DNA of 37,040 bases from Haloplanus sp. (GCF_028275055.1 NZ_JAQCNJ010000009.1:1-37040); one strand, 5' to 3'. Shown: positions 24,596 through 33,837, counted from the first letter of the stretch. Notes: generated from the sequence alone by a model not told the origin. Made by a program: numbers and translations.

Positions 24596-25582
24596 ATGAC
24601 AGACGATTCGAGCCGACGACGGTTCATTCGAGCGGCCGGACTGACTGGCGTCGCCACACTCGCCGGCTGTAGCGGTGGTGGTGGCGGCGGTGACGGCGGC
24701 GATGGCGGCGACGGCGGTGGCGGCTCCGACACCCGCCTCTCGTGGCACGCCGGCGGCACCGGCGGGACGTACTTCCCGCTCTCGAACGAGTTCAAGTCAG
24801 TTGTCGAGGAGAACACGGACTTCACGCTGAACGTCCAGTCGACGGGGGCCAGCGTCGAGAACGTCGGGAACCTCGCCAGCGGCGACGCCGACTTTGCGCT
24901 GATTCAGAACGACGTCGCCTTCTTCGGCAAGAACGGCACGGGCATCGAGGCGTTCATGGACAACGCCGTCGGGAGTCTGATGGGCGTCGCGACGCTGTAC
25001 CCCGAAACCATCACCATCGTCACGCTCCAGAGCACGGACGTCGAGACGCTGTCGGACCTAGAAGGAGCGACCATCAACACGGGCGATTTGGGGTCGGGCA
25101 CGCAGGTCAACGCGCTCCAGATTCTGGAGGCCGTCGGCATCGAGGACTTCGAGGAACAGAACGCCTCGTTCTCGCAGGCGGCCGACCAGTTGCGGAACGG
25201 CGACATCGCGGCCGCGTTCGTCGTCGGCGGGTGGCCCGTCGGCGCCATCGAGGACCTCGCGACCACGAACGACATCCACATCGTGCCCATCATGGGCGAG
25301 AACCGCGAAGGCGTCAAGGACGCGGCCTCCTGGTTCGCGGACGACACCATCCCCTCCGGCACCTACAGCGGCGTCTCCGGCGCCGTCGAGACGGTGGCGG
25401 TTCAGGCGATGATCGCCACCCGGTCCGGTGTCCCCGAGGCCACCGTCGAGGCGGTCACCGCCGCCATCTTCGACAACGTTGGCGACCTCACCCTCAAGAC
25501 CGACTTCATCGGGCGAGACTCCGCACAGGACGGCATGTCCATCGAACTCCACCCCGGCGCCGCCGCGTACCTCGAGGGGTAA
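24596..25582 (+). CDS. TAXI-family TRAP transporter substrate-binding lipoprotein
   Basis: The 328-residue protein has a Tat-type N-terminus (SSRRRFIRAAG, 5-15), a lipobox LAGC with Cys25 and a Gly/Asp linker (26-44). A periplasmic-binding-protein-like fold follows, with the TAXI hallmarks WHAGGTGGTYFPLSNEF near the start, GDADFALIQNDVAF and VVGGWPVGAIEDLA. It would capture a small solute outside the cell and deliver it to the fused permease encoded two genes downstream. The solute cannot be read from the sequence. It is followed by the DUF1850 gene 21 bp after its stop. Confidence 0.93.
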   Translation: MTDDSSRRRFIRAAGLTGVATLAGCSGGGGGGDGGDGGDGGGGSDTRLSWHAGGTGGTYFPLSNEFKSVVEENTDFTLNVQSTGASVENVGNLASGDADFALIQNDVAFFGKNGTGIEAFMDNAVGSLMGVATLYPETITIVTLQSTDVETLSDLEGATINTGDLGSGTQVNALQILEAVGIEDFEEQNASFSQAADQLRNGDIAAAFVVGGWPVGAIEDLATTNDIHIVPIMGENREGVKDAASWFADDTIPSGTYSGVSGAVETVAVQAMIATRSGVPEATVEAVTAAIFDNVGDLTLKTDFIGRDSAQDGMSIELHPGAAAYLEG

Positions 25583-25603
25583 TGGATCGCTCGCCGTCGA
25601 TAG

Positions 25604-26086
25604 ATGAACACGACCCATGGGGGCCTCGTCGCTCTCGCGGTGTTCGTCGCTGTGCTCGGAAGCGCCGCGGCCGTCCCCGGCGGGGCAGTCCTCGTCGTCG
25701 AGGACGCGGAGACGGGCGAGACGTATCTCGACACCCCAGTAGCGAACGGCTCCACCGTCGCGCTGGAGTACACCCACAGCGTCGAGAAGACCCGCGTCTA
25801 CGAGGCGTACACCGTCCGCGACGACCGTCTCGAGATGACTCGCATGGAGTTCGAATCATACGGTTGGGGGCTACCGAGCGGTGCGAACGTCACCCGAACG
25901 AACGGGACGTTCGCCTACGACCCACCGGGGAGTTACGAGCGACTGACCGTCGCCCCCGGTGCCGTCGCCGGGCACCGCCTGCACGTCGACGACCGAACGT
26001 ACGACTTGGTAGCCCTCTCCGACGGCCGGTCGGTGACCCTCTCGGTTCGCCACCGGTCCGCGCTGACGACGCTACTCGACCCATGA
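25604..26086 (+). CDS. DUF1850 protein of the TAXI-TRAP locus
   Basis: The 160-residue protein has a hydrophobic N-terminal segment (about 7-25) that is probably a signal or anchor. The DUF1850 domain follows, including ALEYTHSVEKTRVYEAYTV (about 53-71) and FESYGWGLPSG. DUF1850 proteins are recurrent in TAXI-TRAP loci, but their role is unknown to me. An accessory part in transport is inferred from position. Its TGA overlaps an ATG (ATGA, 26083-26086) opening a seven-codon frame that ends four bases before the permease start. Confidence 0.85.
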   Translation: MNTTHGGLVALAVFVAVLGSAAAVPGGAVLVVEDAETGETYLDTPVANGSTVALEYTHSVEKTRVYEAYTVRDDRLEMTRMEFESYGWGLPSGANVTRTNGTFAYDPPGSYERLTVAPGAVAGHRLHVDDRTYDLVALSDGRSVTLSVRHRSALTTLLDP

Positions 26087-26106
26087 CCGATTCGCCGGCC
26101 GACTGA
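26083..26106 (+). other. Seven-codon frame resembling a duplicated permease start
   Basis: ATG 26083 overlaps the DUF1850 stop and encodes MTDSPAD before a TGA. The permease begins MTNDSPAD at 26110. The two stretches also match in the flanking CCC and most codons, so one looks like an imperfect tandem copy of the other. The frame may be a relic of an earlier start or may help coupled re-initiation. Confidence 0.4.
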
Positions 26107-26109
26107 CCC

Positions 26110-28863
26110 ATGACCAACGACTCACCCGCCGACGAGGAGAGTTCGGCGCCCGACCGGATGCCGGACGACCCGGACGACATCATCAACGAAATCGAGCGCC
26201 GGCGCTCGCTGAGCGGCGCGGCGGCCGTCGCCGTCGCCGCCGTCGGCATCACGTTCTCCCTGTTCCAGACGTGGCTTGCCGCCAAGGGGTTCTCGCTCTC
26301 GCTGTCGATACCCCTCGTCGGCGAGGTGGAGTTCGTCTCGCTCCAGTTGCTCCAAATAAACGCCGTCCACGTCACCTTCGGCCTCATTCTGGCGTTCCTG
26401 CTGTATCCGGCCAGCACCGGCGACGGCCCCGTCTCGCGTCGGGTCATCGCGTTCGGCCGACTACTCGATGCCCGTCTCGGCCGCGAGCACCCCCTCACTC
26501 GCCTGACCCACCGCGTCGGCGGCGTGCTCCGGTGGGCGTTCGTCGACCCCGACCTCGACCGCGTGACGCCGTTCGACCTCGCCCTAATCCCCATCGCGAC
26601 GCTGTCGGCGGCGTATTTCATCACCGACTTCGACGAGATCCAACGGATGCGTGCGCTGGGCCTCGAGGCCGGCCGCCCGATACACGAGGTGTTCACGTTT
26701 CTCGACCCGGTCGTGGGACTGCTCGGCCCCCTCACGGGGACGTCGTACGCCATGATACTCGGCGTCGTCGGCGTCCTTCTCGTCCTCGAAGCGACCCGCC
26801 GGGCGATCAGCCTCTGGTTGATGCTCATCGTCGCGGGGTTTATCATCTACGCCCGTTTCGGCGTGCTCATTCCCCAAAACGCCGCCTACGTCGGCGTGCT
26901 CTCCATCCCCGAACTCTCGTGGCCCTCCATCATCCAGAACCTCTGGTACAACACCGAAAACGGCGTGTTCGGCATCCCGGTCACCGTCTCCGTGCAGTTC
27001 ATCTACATCTTCATCCTCTTCGGCGCGTTTCTGGAGATGTCCGGTGCCGGGCAGTGGTTCATCGACCTCGCGTACGCGGTGACGGGGAAACGCAAGGGCG
27101 GCCCGGCCAAGGCCTCTATCCTCGCCTCCGGATTCATGGGGACCATCTCGGGGTCTTCCATCGCCAACACCGTCACGACGGGGGCGTTTACCATCCCGCT
27201 GATGAAAAAATCGGGGTACAGCCCCGAATTCGCGGGCGGCGTCGAGGCGTCGGCGTCGTCGGGCGGGCAGATCCTCCCGCCGGTGATGGGGGCGGCGGCC
27301 TTCCTCATCGTCCAGTACACCGGGACGCCGTTCGCGAGCGTCATCGTCGCCGCCACCATCCCCGCCATCGTCTTCTTTTTCGGCGTCTGGGTGATGGTCC
27401 ACTTCGAGGCGTCGCGGCTCGGTATCGGGGGACTGGACGCCGACGAACTCGTCGAGAAGTGGCCACATTTCAAGCGCGGGTGGTTCTACCTCGTCCCAGT
27501 CGGCCTGTTACTTTACTACCTCATCGTCGCCCGCCTCTCGGTCGCTCGGTCGGCGTGGTTCACGCTCATCGCTATCGCCGCGCTCATCACGCTCGTGGCG
27601 GCCTACAGCGACGAGACACGGGCCCGACTCGGCGCCGTCTTCTCCAGCCTGTTTCTGGTGATGCTCGCGTCACAGTACCTCGCCGGCGCCGGCCCCATCG
27701 TCGCCGTCGCGGGCGGCGGGCCGGGCGGCCGGTCGCTCCGGGCCGCGTTCGCCGCCACCATCGGCCGTCTCGGCATGATAAGCCTCCTTTCGGGCGTGCT
27801 CACGCTGGCGATGCGGCCGTTGCTCGAATCGCCGCTACTGGAGTTCGACGACGCCGTCGACGAGGCCGCCGGAACCACCGCGAGCGCCATCGGCCGATCC
27901 ACCCTCGGCCGGAACGGCCTCTATCGGCTCGGCGTCTTCGTCGGCAAATCGATGGATGGCGGCGCACGCACCGCGGTTCCGGTCGTCGTCGCCGTCGCCG
28001 CCGCGGGCATCATCCCCGGCGTCATCAGCGTCTCCGGCCTCGGGCCGAACCTGGTCGCGCTGATCAAGGCCGTCGCCGGCGGGTCGCTCGTCCTCTTGCT
28101 CGTCGTCACCGCCATCTCCTCCATCCTACTCGGGATGGGGATGCCGACGACGGTGACCTACATCATCCTCGTCTCGCTACTGGCACCGGCGCTCACCGCG
28201 TTCGGCGTGCCCGAACTCGCGGCCCACCTCTACATCCTCTATTTCGGCGTCATCGCCGACATCACACCGCCGGTGGCCGTCGCCGCCTACGCCGCCGCCG
28301 GCGTCGCCAAGTCCGACGCCTTCCAGACCGGTATCGAGGCGTTCTCGCTCTCCCTGAACAAAGCCATCGTCCCCTTCGCGTTCGTGCTGACGCCGGGAAT
28401 CGTTCTGCTCCGGCGGAACCCGAACGCCGCCGACCTCGAAGTGGGCGAGAAGTACCACGTCGTCGGTCCGGCGGACCTGCTCGACGTCGGCTACCTGCTC
28501 TCGGAGGTGGTCATCCCCGTCGCCGGGGTGTTCCTCGGCGTCATCGCACTCGCGGCGACGGTGATCGGCTTCGTCTACACGACCGTCTCGTGGGGCGAGC
28601 GCGCCGCGTTCGCGGTCAGTTCGCTCCTCCTAATGGCGCCCGCTCTCGGCGTTCGGGCCGGACTCGATGTCCTCGGGCTGGTCGGGATCGGAACTGGCGG
28701 CGGCGACGAGGTGTCGATAACCGCCGATGTCGCCCTCCGCAGCGTCGGCCTCGTGCTGTTCGCCGTGTTGCTCGTCTGGAACCGGCGGCGCGGGGGAGCG
28801 GGCGCGCCCGCAACCCCCGAGGCGGGGGCGGAGGCGGACGAGCGCGGGCCCGAAACCGCCTGA
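26110..28863 (+). CDS. TAXI-type TRAP transporter fused permease (DctQM fusion)
   Basis: The 917-residue polytopic protein has an acidic N-terminus. The small-subunit-like membrane segments come first (about 35-200). The 12-helix large-subunit part follows, with signatures VSVQFIYIFILFGAFLEMSGA, GFMGTISGSSIANTVTTGAF and GGQILPPVMGAAAFLI. A second half carries ISSILLGMGMPTTVTYIILVSLLAPAL and FGVIADITPPVAVAAYAAAG. An extra region of about 170 residues (roughly 460-630), partly hydrophobic, separates the halves. A C-terminal hydrophobic pair follows, then an Ala/Glu-rich tail. It uses an ion gradient to import what the upstream lipoprotein binds. It is probably cotranscribed with the two upstream genes. 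Confidence 0.93.
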   Translation: MTNDSPADEESSAPDRMPDDPDDIINEIERRRSLSGAAAVAVAAVGITFSLFQTWLAAKGFSLSLSIPLVGEVEFVSLQLLQINAVHVTFGLILAFLLYPASTGDGPVSRRVIAFGRLLDARLGREHPLTRLTHRVGGVLRWAFVDPDLDRVTPFDLALIPIATLSAAYFITDFDEIQRMRALGLEAGRPIHEVFTFLDPVVGLLGPLTGTSYAMILGVVGVLLVLEATRRAISLWLMLIVAGFIIYARFGVLIPQNAAYVGVLSIPELSWPSIIQNLWYNTENGVFGIPVTVSVQFIYIFILFGAFLEMSGAGQWFIDLAYAVTGKRKGGPAKASILASGFMGTISGSSIANTVTTGAFTIPLMKKSGYSPEFAGGVEASASSGGQILPPVMGAAAFLIVQYTGTPFASVIVAATIPAIVFFFGVWVMVHFEASRLGIGGLDADELVEKWPHFKRGWFYLVPVGLLLYYLIVARLSVARSAWFTLIAIAALITLVAAYSDETRARLGAVFSSLFLVMLASQYLAGAGPIVAVAGGGPGGRSLRAAFAATIGRLGMISLLSGVLTLAMRPLLESPLLEFDDAVDEAAGTTASAIGRSTLGRNGLYRLGVFVGKSMDGGARTAVPVVVAVAAAGIIPGVISVSGLGPNLVALIKAVAGGSLVLLLVVTAISSILLGMGMPTTVTYIILVSLLAPALTAFGVPELAAHLYILYFGVIADITPPVAVAAYAAAGVAKSDAFQTGIEAFSLSLNKAIVPFAFVLTPGIVLLRRNPNAADLEVGEKYHVVGPADLLDVGYLLSEVVIPVAGVFLGVIALAATVIGFVYTTVSWGERAAFAVSSLLLMAPALGVRAGLDVLGLVGIGTGGGDEVSITADVALRSVGLVLFAVLLVWNRRRGGAGAPATPEAGAEADERGPETA

Positions 28864-28869
28864 CCCCGC

Positions 28870-29838
28870 TCACCGGGTCAGCAGGTGGACGTGACGGGTG
28901 AGCGAGGCGTGAACCCGCCGTTGGAACGTTGTGTCAACGGTCCACCCTTCCGTTTTGGCGGCCTCAGCCCACGACCGGTCGGCAACGACGACCGCGCGCG
29001 GCGCCACCCGGCGGGCCTCACCGAGTGCCCCCGCCACGAGGTCGGACAGGTCGTGGCGTGCGATCTTGGACTGCCGGCCGTAGGGGGCGTCAAAAACGAC
29101 GCCGTCGACCGCGTCGTCGACGAGGGGGAGTCTGGTCGCGTCGCCCCGCAGGAGAACGAAGTCGTCGTCGAGGTACGCACGGAGGTTCTCACCCGCCCCC
29201 CGCACCATCTTCCGTTGGGCGTCGACACCGACCGGGCGGGCCCCGGCCAGTCCCGCCTCGATCAGGGTGCCTCCCGTCCCACACATCGGGTCGAGGATCG
29301 TTCGCCCGGGGGCTGCGCCGGCGAGGTTGGCGAGCGCTCGGGCGTCGAGGGGGGCCATGCTTCCGGGCTGGAAAAACGGGCGGTCTGTGGGGCGACGGTC
29401 GCCGTACTCGCGGACGCTCTCGGCGGCCAACCAGCCGACGAGACAGGTGTCGGCGGAAAAACAGGCCCGGAGTTCGTGATCCGGGTCGTCCAGGTCGATC
29501 GCGAAGCCGCGGTCAACGAGCGTCGATCCCAACACCCGCTCGGCCCGCCGAGTGTCGGTTCCGGCGGTCGAGCGAACGTCGCGGGCCCGGACGGCGACGC
29601 TCCCCGAACGGTCGAAGTCGGCCGCGGCGACGAGCGTTTGGGCGGCCGAGACGTCTGCCTCGCACCGGCCGAGAAGGCTGATCGCCCGGTGGGTGTACGC
29701 GAGCGTCCGGAGGCGGTCGGTGTCGACGCCACGTGCGGTCGCGAGGCCGGGCCCGACCACGTCAACTGCCGTCGCCGCACACGCCGCCTCCCGGGCCGCG
29801 AAAACGTCGTCCTCACCCGCGAGTTCGAGACCGTACAC
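28870..29838 (-). CDS. trmG10: tRNA (guanine10-N2)-dimethyltransferase
   Basis: The 322-residue protein has an N-terminal THUMP-type RNA-binding part and a Rossmann methyltransferase domain. The SAM motif DPMCGTGGTLIEAG is at 183-196 and the catalytic motif DAPYGRQSK at 250-258 (N-methyltransferase D/N-PPY type, here DAPY). It would methylate G10 of tRNAs. No ATG fits the N-terminus; GTG 29838 gives MYGLELAGEDDVFAARE, as expected for the family. It converges on the TRAP permease with a six-base gap and diverges from the TBP gene. Confidence 0.92.
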   Translation of the reverse strand: MYGLELAGEDDVFAAREAACAATAVDVVGPGLATARGVDTDRLRTLAYTHRAISLLGRCEADVSAAQTLVAAADFDRSGSVAVRARDVRSTAGTDTRRAERVLGSTLVDRGFAIDLDDPDHELRACFSADTCLVGWLAAESVREYGDRRPTDRPFFQPGSMAPLDARALANLAGAAPGRTILDPMCGTGGTLIEAGLAGARPVGVDAQRKMVRGAGENLRAYLDDDFVLLRGDATRLPLVDDAVDGVVFDAPYGRQSKIARHDLSDLVAGALGEARRVAPRAVVVADRSWAEAAKTEGWTVDTTFQRRVHASLTRHVHLLTR

Positions 29839-29904
29839 GCCGCGTGCTCCGCGGGCCGGGGGTATGAGGATGTCGGAGCGGACGTATCAGCATATCGCAC
29901 CAAC

Positions 29905-29934
29905 CTTTTTAAACCTTAAATACGACACTTAAGT
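29905..29934 (+). promoter_or_regulatory. TBP gene promoter with two TATA-like words and an ACTTAAGT palindrome
   Basis: CTTTTTAAACC (29905-29915) and CCTTAAATA (29914-29922) are two overlapping candidates, about 31 and 22 nt before ATG 29941. ACTTAAGT (29927-29934) is a perfect palindrome near the expected transcription start. TBP could bind its own promoter here, allowing autoregulation. Confidence 0.5.
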
Positions 29935-29940
29935 CGATAC

Positions 29941-30501
29941 ATGACGGATCCAAAGGGGACGATCAACATCGAGAACGTGGTGGCGTCGACCGGCATCGGA
30001 CAGGAACTCGATCTTCAGAGCGTCGCGATGGATCTAGAAGGAGCGGACTACGATCCCGAGCAGTTCCCCGGTCTCGTCTACCGGACACAGGACCCCAAGT
30101 CCGCGGCGCTGATCTTCCGTTCGGGAAAGATCGTCTGCACCGGCGCGAAGTCGACCGCGGACGTCCACGAGAGCCTCCATATCGTCTTCGACGAACTCCG
30201 GGCCCTGCAGATCCCCGTCGAGGACGACCCGGAGATCACGGTCCAGAACATCGTCACGAGCGCGGATCTGGGTCGGACCCTCAACCTGAACGCCATCGCC
30301 ATCGGCCTGGGGCTGGAAAACATCGAGTACGAACCCGAACAGTTCCCCGGCCTCGTCTACCGTCTCGACGACCCCGACGTGGTCGCGCTCCTTTTCGGCT
30401 CCGGCAAACTCGTTATCACGGGCGGAAAACAGCCCGAGGACGCAAAGAACGCCGTCGACGTCATCGTCACTCGGCTCGAAGAACTGGGCCTTCTCGAGTA
30501 G
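29941..30501 (+). CDS. tbp: TATA-box-binding protein
   Basis: The 186-residue transcription factor consists of the two direct repeats that build the saddle. The first begins NIENVVASTGIGQELDLQSVAM and the second TVQNIVTSADLGRTLNLNAIAI. Each contains FPGLVYR and a SGKxVxTG strand. It recruits TFB and RNA polymerase to promoters. A short acidic tail follows. Haloarchaea often carry several TBP genes; whether this is the main one cannot be decided from this window. Its stop is 15 bases from the next gene. Confidence 0.97.
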   Translation: MTDPKGTINIENVVASTGIGQELDLQSVAMDLEGADYDPEQFPGLVYRTQDPKSAALIFRSGKIVCTGAKSTADVHESLHIVFDELRALQIPVEDDPEITVQNIVTSADLGRTLNLNAIAIGLGLENIEYEPEQFPGLVYRLDDPDVVALLFGSGKLVITGGKQPEDAKNAVDVIVTRLEELGLLE

Positions 30502-30516
30502 CGGGTCGACCGACCG

Positions 30517-30885
30517 ATGGTCCCGCTCCAAGTCGGGTCGGCGACACCCCTCGCCGTCGCCGGCACCGCCGCGCTGTTCGCGTTGTTCCTGTCGCTGACC
30601 GCACACCTCGCCGCGCGGAACGTCCTCGGCGACGTGCCGGTCCGGAGCGCCTTTGTGGTCGGCCCCCTCCCGGCGGCCATCGCCGTCGTCGCCGCGGCGC
30701 TTGAACTCCCCTCGATTCCGGCCGTCGTCGTCGCCATCGCCGTCGACGCGGCGCTCGTTCGGTTCGCATACGACATCGACCGACGCCTGACCGTAGGCGT
30801 CACCGCCATCCACGCCGTCGTCAGCGTTATTCTCGGAAGCATCATCTTCAGCCTCTACGTGCTTATCCTGTCGGCGCCGGGGTAG
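30517..30885 (+). CDS. Small haloarchaeal membrane protein of unknown function
   Basis: The 122-residue protein has about four hydrophobic segments (near 8-30, 42-60, 62-78 and 95-120), separated by a short basic and acidic loop (RFAYDIDRRL). I do not recognise a characterised family, though similar small haloarchaeal membrane proteins are annotated as conserved. It follows tbp by 15 bp on the same strand and may be cotranscribed with it. Confidence 0.7.
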   Translation: MVPLQVGSATPLAVAGTAALFALFLSLTAHLAARNVLGDVPVRSAFVVGPLPAAIAVVAAALELPSIPAVVVAIAVDAALVRFAYDIDRRLTVGVTAIHAVVSVILGSIIFSLYVLILSAPG

Positions 30886-31195
30886 CCGGCCGCCCGGACG
30901 CTCCGAACCGGGGGCGTCGCGACGACACGACCAACACCGAGCGGTACCACCCCGGCGTCGCCGAGGAGCGGTCCCCCGGCCCGAACGGGTCCCCGAGTGT
31001 GTCGATCGGTGACTCTAGGGGAGACGGGAGGCGGTCGGCGGTGGCGGGGTTCACATCGTGTGTAGTGGGCTCTACCCGCACCTAACTCGCGCATACGCTC
31101 GTTATGTTTTTGCCCGTTATCCTGTCGGCCCGGACCGCGGCCGGGCGTCGGAACACACCGGGGTTGATATGCGACGACCCGGAATTGGGTGACGA
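30886..31195. other. Gene-free stretch before the ZIP-like gene
   Basis: I see no gene in about 310 bp. Near the right end an AT-rich stretch (GTTATGTTTTTG, about 31102-31113) and a GATATGC word about 29 nt before ATG 31196 may form the downstream promoter. I compared the GC-rich left part by eye with haloarchaeal SRP RNA and found no match. Confidence 0.5.
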
Positions 31196-31918
31196 ATGGC
31201 TGGGACACTCGTTCAGGCACTGTCGTACACGTCGCTAGCTGTCGTCGCCGCGATGATCGGTGGCGTCGTCGCGGTGTATCGCGCGCCGGGGCCACAGATG
31301 GAAAGCAACGTCCAACACTTCGCGGCCGGCGTCGTCACCGCCGCCGTCGCCGCCGAACTGTTGCCGAACATTCACGACCGCGCGCCGGTGGTTGTCGTCG
31401 TCGGCTTCGCCGTCGGCGTCGCGGCGATGCTCGGTGTCCACCGCCTCAGTAGGCGCTTGGAAAAGCGAAACGTCGGTGGGAGCCTCGCCGGCGCGGCCGG
31501 ACTCCTCATCACCGTCGGCATCGATATGCTCATCGACGGGGTGCTCATCGGCGTCACCTTTCTCGCGGAGCCGTCGACGGGGGTTATCATCGCCGTGGCG
31601 CTGGCAATCGAGGTGTTGTTTCTCGGTGTCGCCGGCGTCGTCGCCCTCCCGGACGGTATGAGTGCGCCCCGAAAGCTCGCTGTCCCGGCGGCGTTCGGTC
31701 TCCTCCTGACGACGGGTGTCACCGTCGGCATTCTCGCACTGGACGGTGTGACCGGTCCACCCATCGCGGTGATTCTCGCCTTCGGGGCGGCGGCGCTGCT
31801 GTATCTGGTCACTGAGGAACTGCTGGTCAAGGCACAGAAGGTACCCGAGACGCCGGTGTCGACGACGCTGTTTTTCGTCGGCTTTCTCTCGATTTTCCTG
31901 CTTGACATGCTACACTGA
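31196..31918 (+). CDS. ZIP-family-like metal transporter
   Basis: The 240-residue protein has about seven or eight hydrophobic helices. It resembles ZIP permeases: HFAAGVVTAAVAAELLP (41-57) recalls the helix ending in a conserved E-L-P, GIDMLIDGVLIGVTF fits the metal-binding helix IV (with Asp in place of the usual His-Asn pair), and a later helix has YLVTEELL. It lacks a His-rich loop. A divalent-metal substrate is expected from the family but unproven here. The next gene starts 45 bp after its stop. Confidence 0.78.
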   Translation: MAGTLVQALSYTSLAVVAAMIGGVVAVYRAPGPQMESNVQHFAAGVVTAAVAAELLPNIHDRAPVVVVVGFAVGVAAMLGVHRLSRRLEKRNVGGSLAGAAGLLITVGIDMLIDGVLIGVTFLAEPSTGVIIAVALAIEVLFLGVAGVVALPDGMSAPRKLAVPAAFGLLLTTGVTVGILALDGVTGPPIAVILAFGAAALLYLVTEELLVKAQKVPETPVSTTLFFVGFLSIFLLDMLH

Positions 31919-31962
31919 GAACGGACCCAACCCCTATTACCGCCGCCACACACCTGCCAGCC

Positions 31963-32976
31963 ATGCGTCGCCTCGTGTGGAACGACGCCGAGCGTCGACC
32001 TCGTGCCCCGTTCCGTGTGGTTCTGTTCGTCGTTGTGACGGCGCTTCTCGCCGGCGGGACGAGCGCCGGAGCGAGCGTCGGACTCGGGCTCCGGGCACGC
32101 CTTGCGGCCATCGCTGGCGAAGCCGTCGCGGCGGCCACAAGCGCCGTCGCGGGCATCGCGCTCGTCGGCGGGACGGTGACGGTGGCGATACTGATCGCCG
32201 GACGGTATATCGACCGTCGCCGCCTGCGGGACTTCGGCCTCCGGCTGGACAGAGGCTGGTGGATCGACTGCGGGTTCGGTCTCGCGCTCGGCGCCGCGTT
32301 GCTCACGGTGGTGTTTGCCGCCGGTGTCGGTGCCGGCTGGGTCCGCGTGACGGGGACCGCTCGCCCGGGAGCCGGCGTCGTCGTCCGGTTTCTCGGTCTC
32401 GTCGCAACGTTCGTGATCGTCGGCGTCTACGAGGAACTGTTGCTCCGGGGGTATCTCCTGACGAACGCCGCGGAGGGACTCGTCGGTTGGATCGGTGATC
32501 GCGGGGCCGCGGCGGGCGCGGTCACCGTCTCCTCGCTCGTTTTCGGACTCGCACACGCCAACAACCCGAATGCCACGCTCGTCAGCACCGTCGCCATCGT
32601 TCTCGCGGGTGGAATGCTGGCCGCGGGCTACGTGTTGACGGGGGAACTCGCGGTTCCGATCGGTCTCCATACGACGTGGAACCTGTTTCAGGGCGGGGTG
32701 TACGGCTTCCCCGTTTCGGGGCTCGGTGTCGACGTGACCCTGATCGCAGTCGAGATAACGGGGCCACGACGGGTCACCGGCGGCGCGTTCGGCCCCGAGG
32801 CCGGACTGCTCGGGGTGGGCGCGATGCTTCTCGGAACCGGCGCCATCGTCGCGTGGGTCCGGTGGCGAACCGGGCGGGTGGCCCTCGCGCCGGCGGTGGT
32901 GAGACCGGACCTGCGCGACCCGAAAAACGAGGACGGGGACGACGTGAACCCGGACCGGTGGGAGCCGGCGCCGTAG
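31963..32976 (+). CDS. CPBP (CAAX-type) intramembrane metalloprotease
   Basis: The 337-residue membrane protein carries the CPBP motifs. EExxxR appears as E157-E158 and R162 in VYEELLLRGY, followed by FGLAHANNP with His198 and GLHTTWN with His236 and Asn240. These residues coordinate a metal and the catalytic water inside the membrane. Eight or so hydrophobic segments surround them. Family members process prenylated or other membrane proteins, or mature bacteriocin-like peptides; the target here is unknown. A CTATTACC element is about 27 nt upstream of ATG 31963. It converges with hisG. Confidence 0.88.
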   Translation: MRRLVWNDAERRPRAPFRVVLFVVVTALLAGGTSAGASVGLGLRARLAAIAGEAVAAATSAVAGIALVGGTVTVAILIAGRYIDRRRLRDFGLRLDRGWWIDCGFGLALGAALLTVVFAAGVGAGWVRVTGTARPGAGVVVRFLGLVATFVIVGVYEELLLRGYLLTNAAEGLVGWIGDRGAAAGAVTVSSLVFGLAHANNPNATLVSTVAIVLAGGMLAAGYVLTGELAVPIGLHTTWNLFQGGVYGFPVSGLGVDVTLIAVEITGPRRVTGGAFGPEAGLLGVGAMLLGTGAIVAWVRWRTGRVALAPAVVRPDLRDPKNEDGDDVNPDRWEPAP

Positions 32977-32991
32977 TCGCTCGGCCGTTCG

Positions 32992-33837
32992 TTACTCGAC
33001 CAGTCGCTCGATTTCGGTGACGAGAACGTCGCTTGCACCTATCGCTTTGAGGTCGTTGATCACGCCGAAGACCGCCCGCTCCGCGACAACGGCGTGGACC
33101 GCCACGTCGTCGGTTCCCGCCACGTCCATCACGGTCGGGCCGCCCATCCCCGGCAACACGTCGCGCACGTCCTCAAGCCGGTCTTCTGGGACGTTCAGCA
33201 TGACGTATCGCCTGTCCTCGGCGGCGAGAACGGACCGGAAGGCCGTCACCAGTTGCTGGACCTTCCCGTCGGCAGCGGCGTCGGGATGGGCGAACAAACG
33301 GACGGAACTCGCAAGCACCTCCTCGAGTTCGGCCAGGCGGTTCACCCGCAGTGTCGTTCCCGTCGACGTGATGTCGACGATGGCGTCGGCCATATCGACG
33401 TGGGGCGTGAGTTCTGTCGCACCCGTCACCTCGACCACGTCGGCGTCGACGCCCCGACCGGCGAAGAAGTCACGAGTGATCCCCGGAAACTCGGTGGCGA
33501 CGGTCCCACCGTCTAGATCCGCCACCGACGCGATTGCGCCGTCCTCGGGCGCGGCGACGACGAGACGACAGCGGCCAAAGTCCAGATCCAGCAGTTCGAC
33601 CAGATCGTGCTCCGATTCCCGGACCTGATCCAGTCCGGTGATGCCGACCGCGGCCGCGCCGTCGGCGACGTACTCCGGGATGTCGGCGGCGCGGGCAAAA
33701 AGCGCCGTCACGTCCGGGTCGACCGTGTCGGCGTAGAGTTTCCGGTCCGCGCCGCCTTCGAGGTGGAGTCCGGCGCGTTCGAGCAGGTCGATCGACGGGT
33801 CGTGCAGGCGACCCTTGTTGGGGACGGCGATGCGCAT
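32992..33837 (-). CDS. hisG: ATP phosphoribosyltransferase HisG
   Basis: The 281-residue enzyme catalyses the first step of histidine synthesis from ATP and PRPP. It is a long-form HisG: the catalytic part begins [16 protein letters not shown] and includes the PRPP-site loop [20 protein letters not shown]-terminal ACT-like regulatory domain (about 205-281) follows, so the enzyme should be histidine-sensitive and independent of HisZ. The frame stays open far upstream of ATG 33837 into antisense of the deaminase gene; that extension is rejected. No other his gene is adjacent. Confidence 0.95.
   Translation of the reverse strand: MRIAVPNKGRLHDPSIDLLERAGLHLEGGADRKLYADTVDPDVTALFARAADIPEYVADGAAAVGITGLDQVRESEHDLVELLDLDFGRCRLVVAAPEDGAIASVADLDGGTVATEFPGITRDFFAGRGVDADVVEVTGATELTPHVDMADAIVDITSTGTTLRVNRLAELEEVLASSVRLFAHPDAAADGKVQQLVTAFRSVLAAEDRRYVMLNVPEDRLEDVRDVLPGMGGPTVMDVAGTDDVAVHAVVAERAVFGVINDLKAIGASDVLVTEIERLVE

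Noticed and set aside
26271-28901. Long Arg-rich open frame in another plus frame of the TRAP permease
   Set aside because: The hydrophobic transporter frame is clearly the real one; the Arg/His-rich product is a frame shadow.
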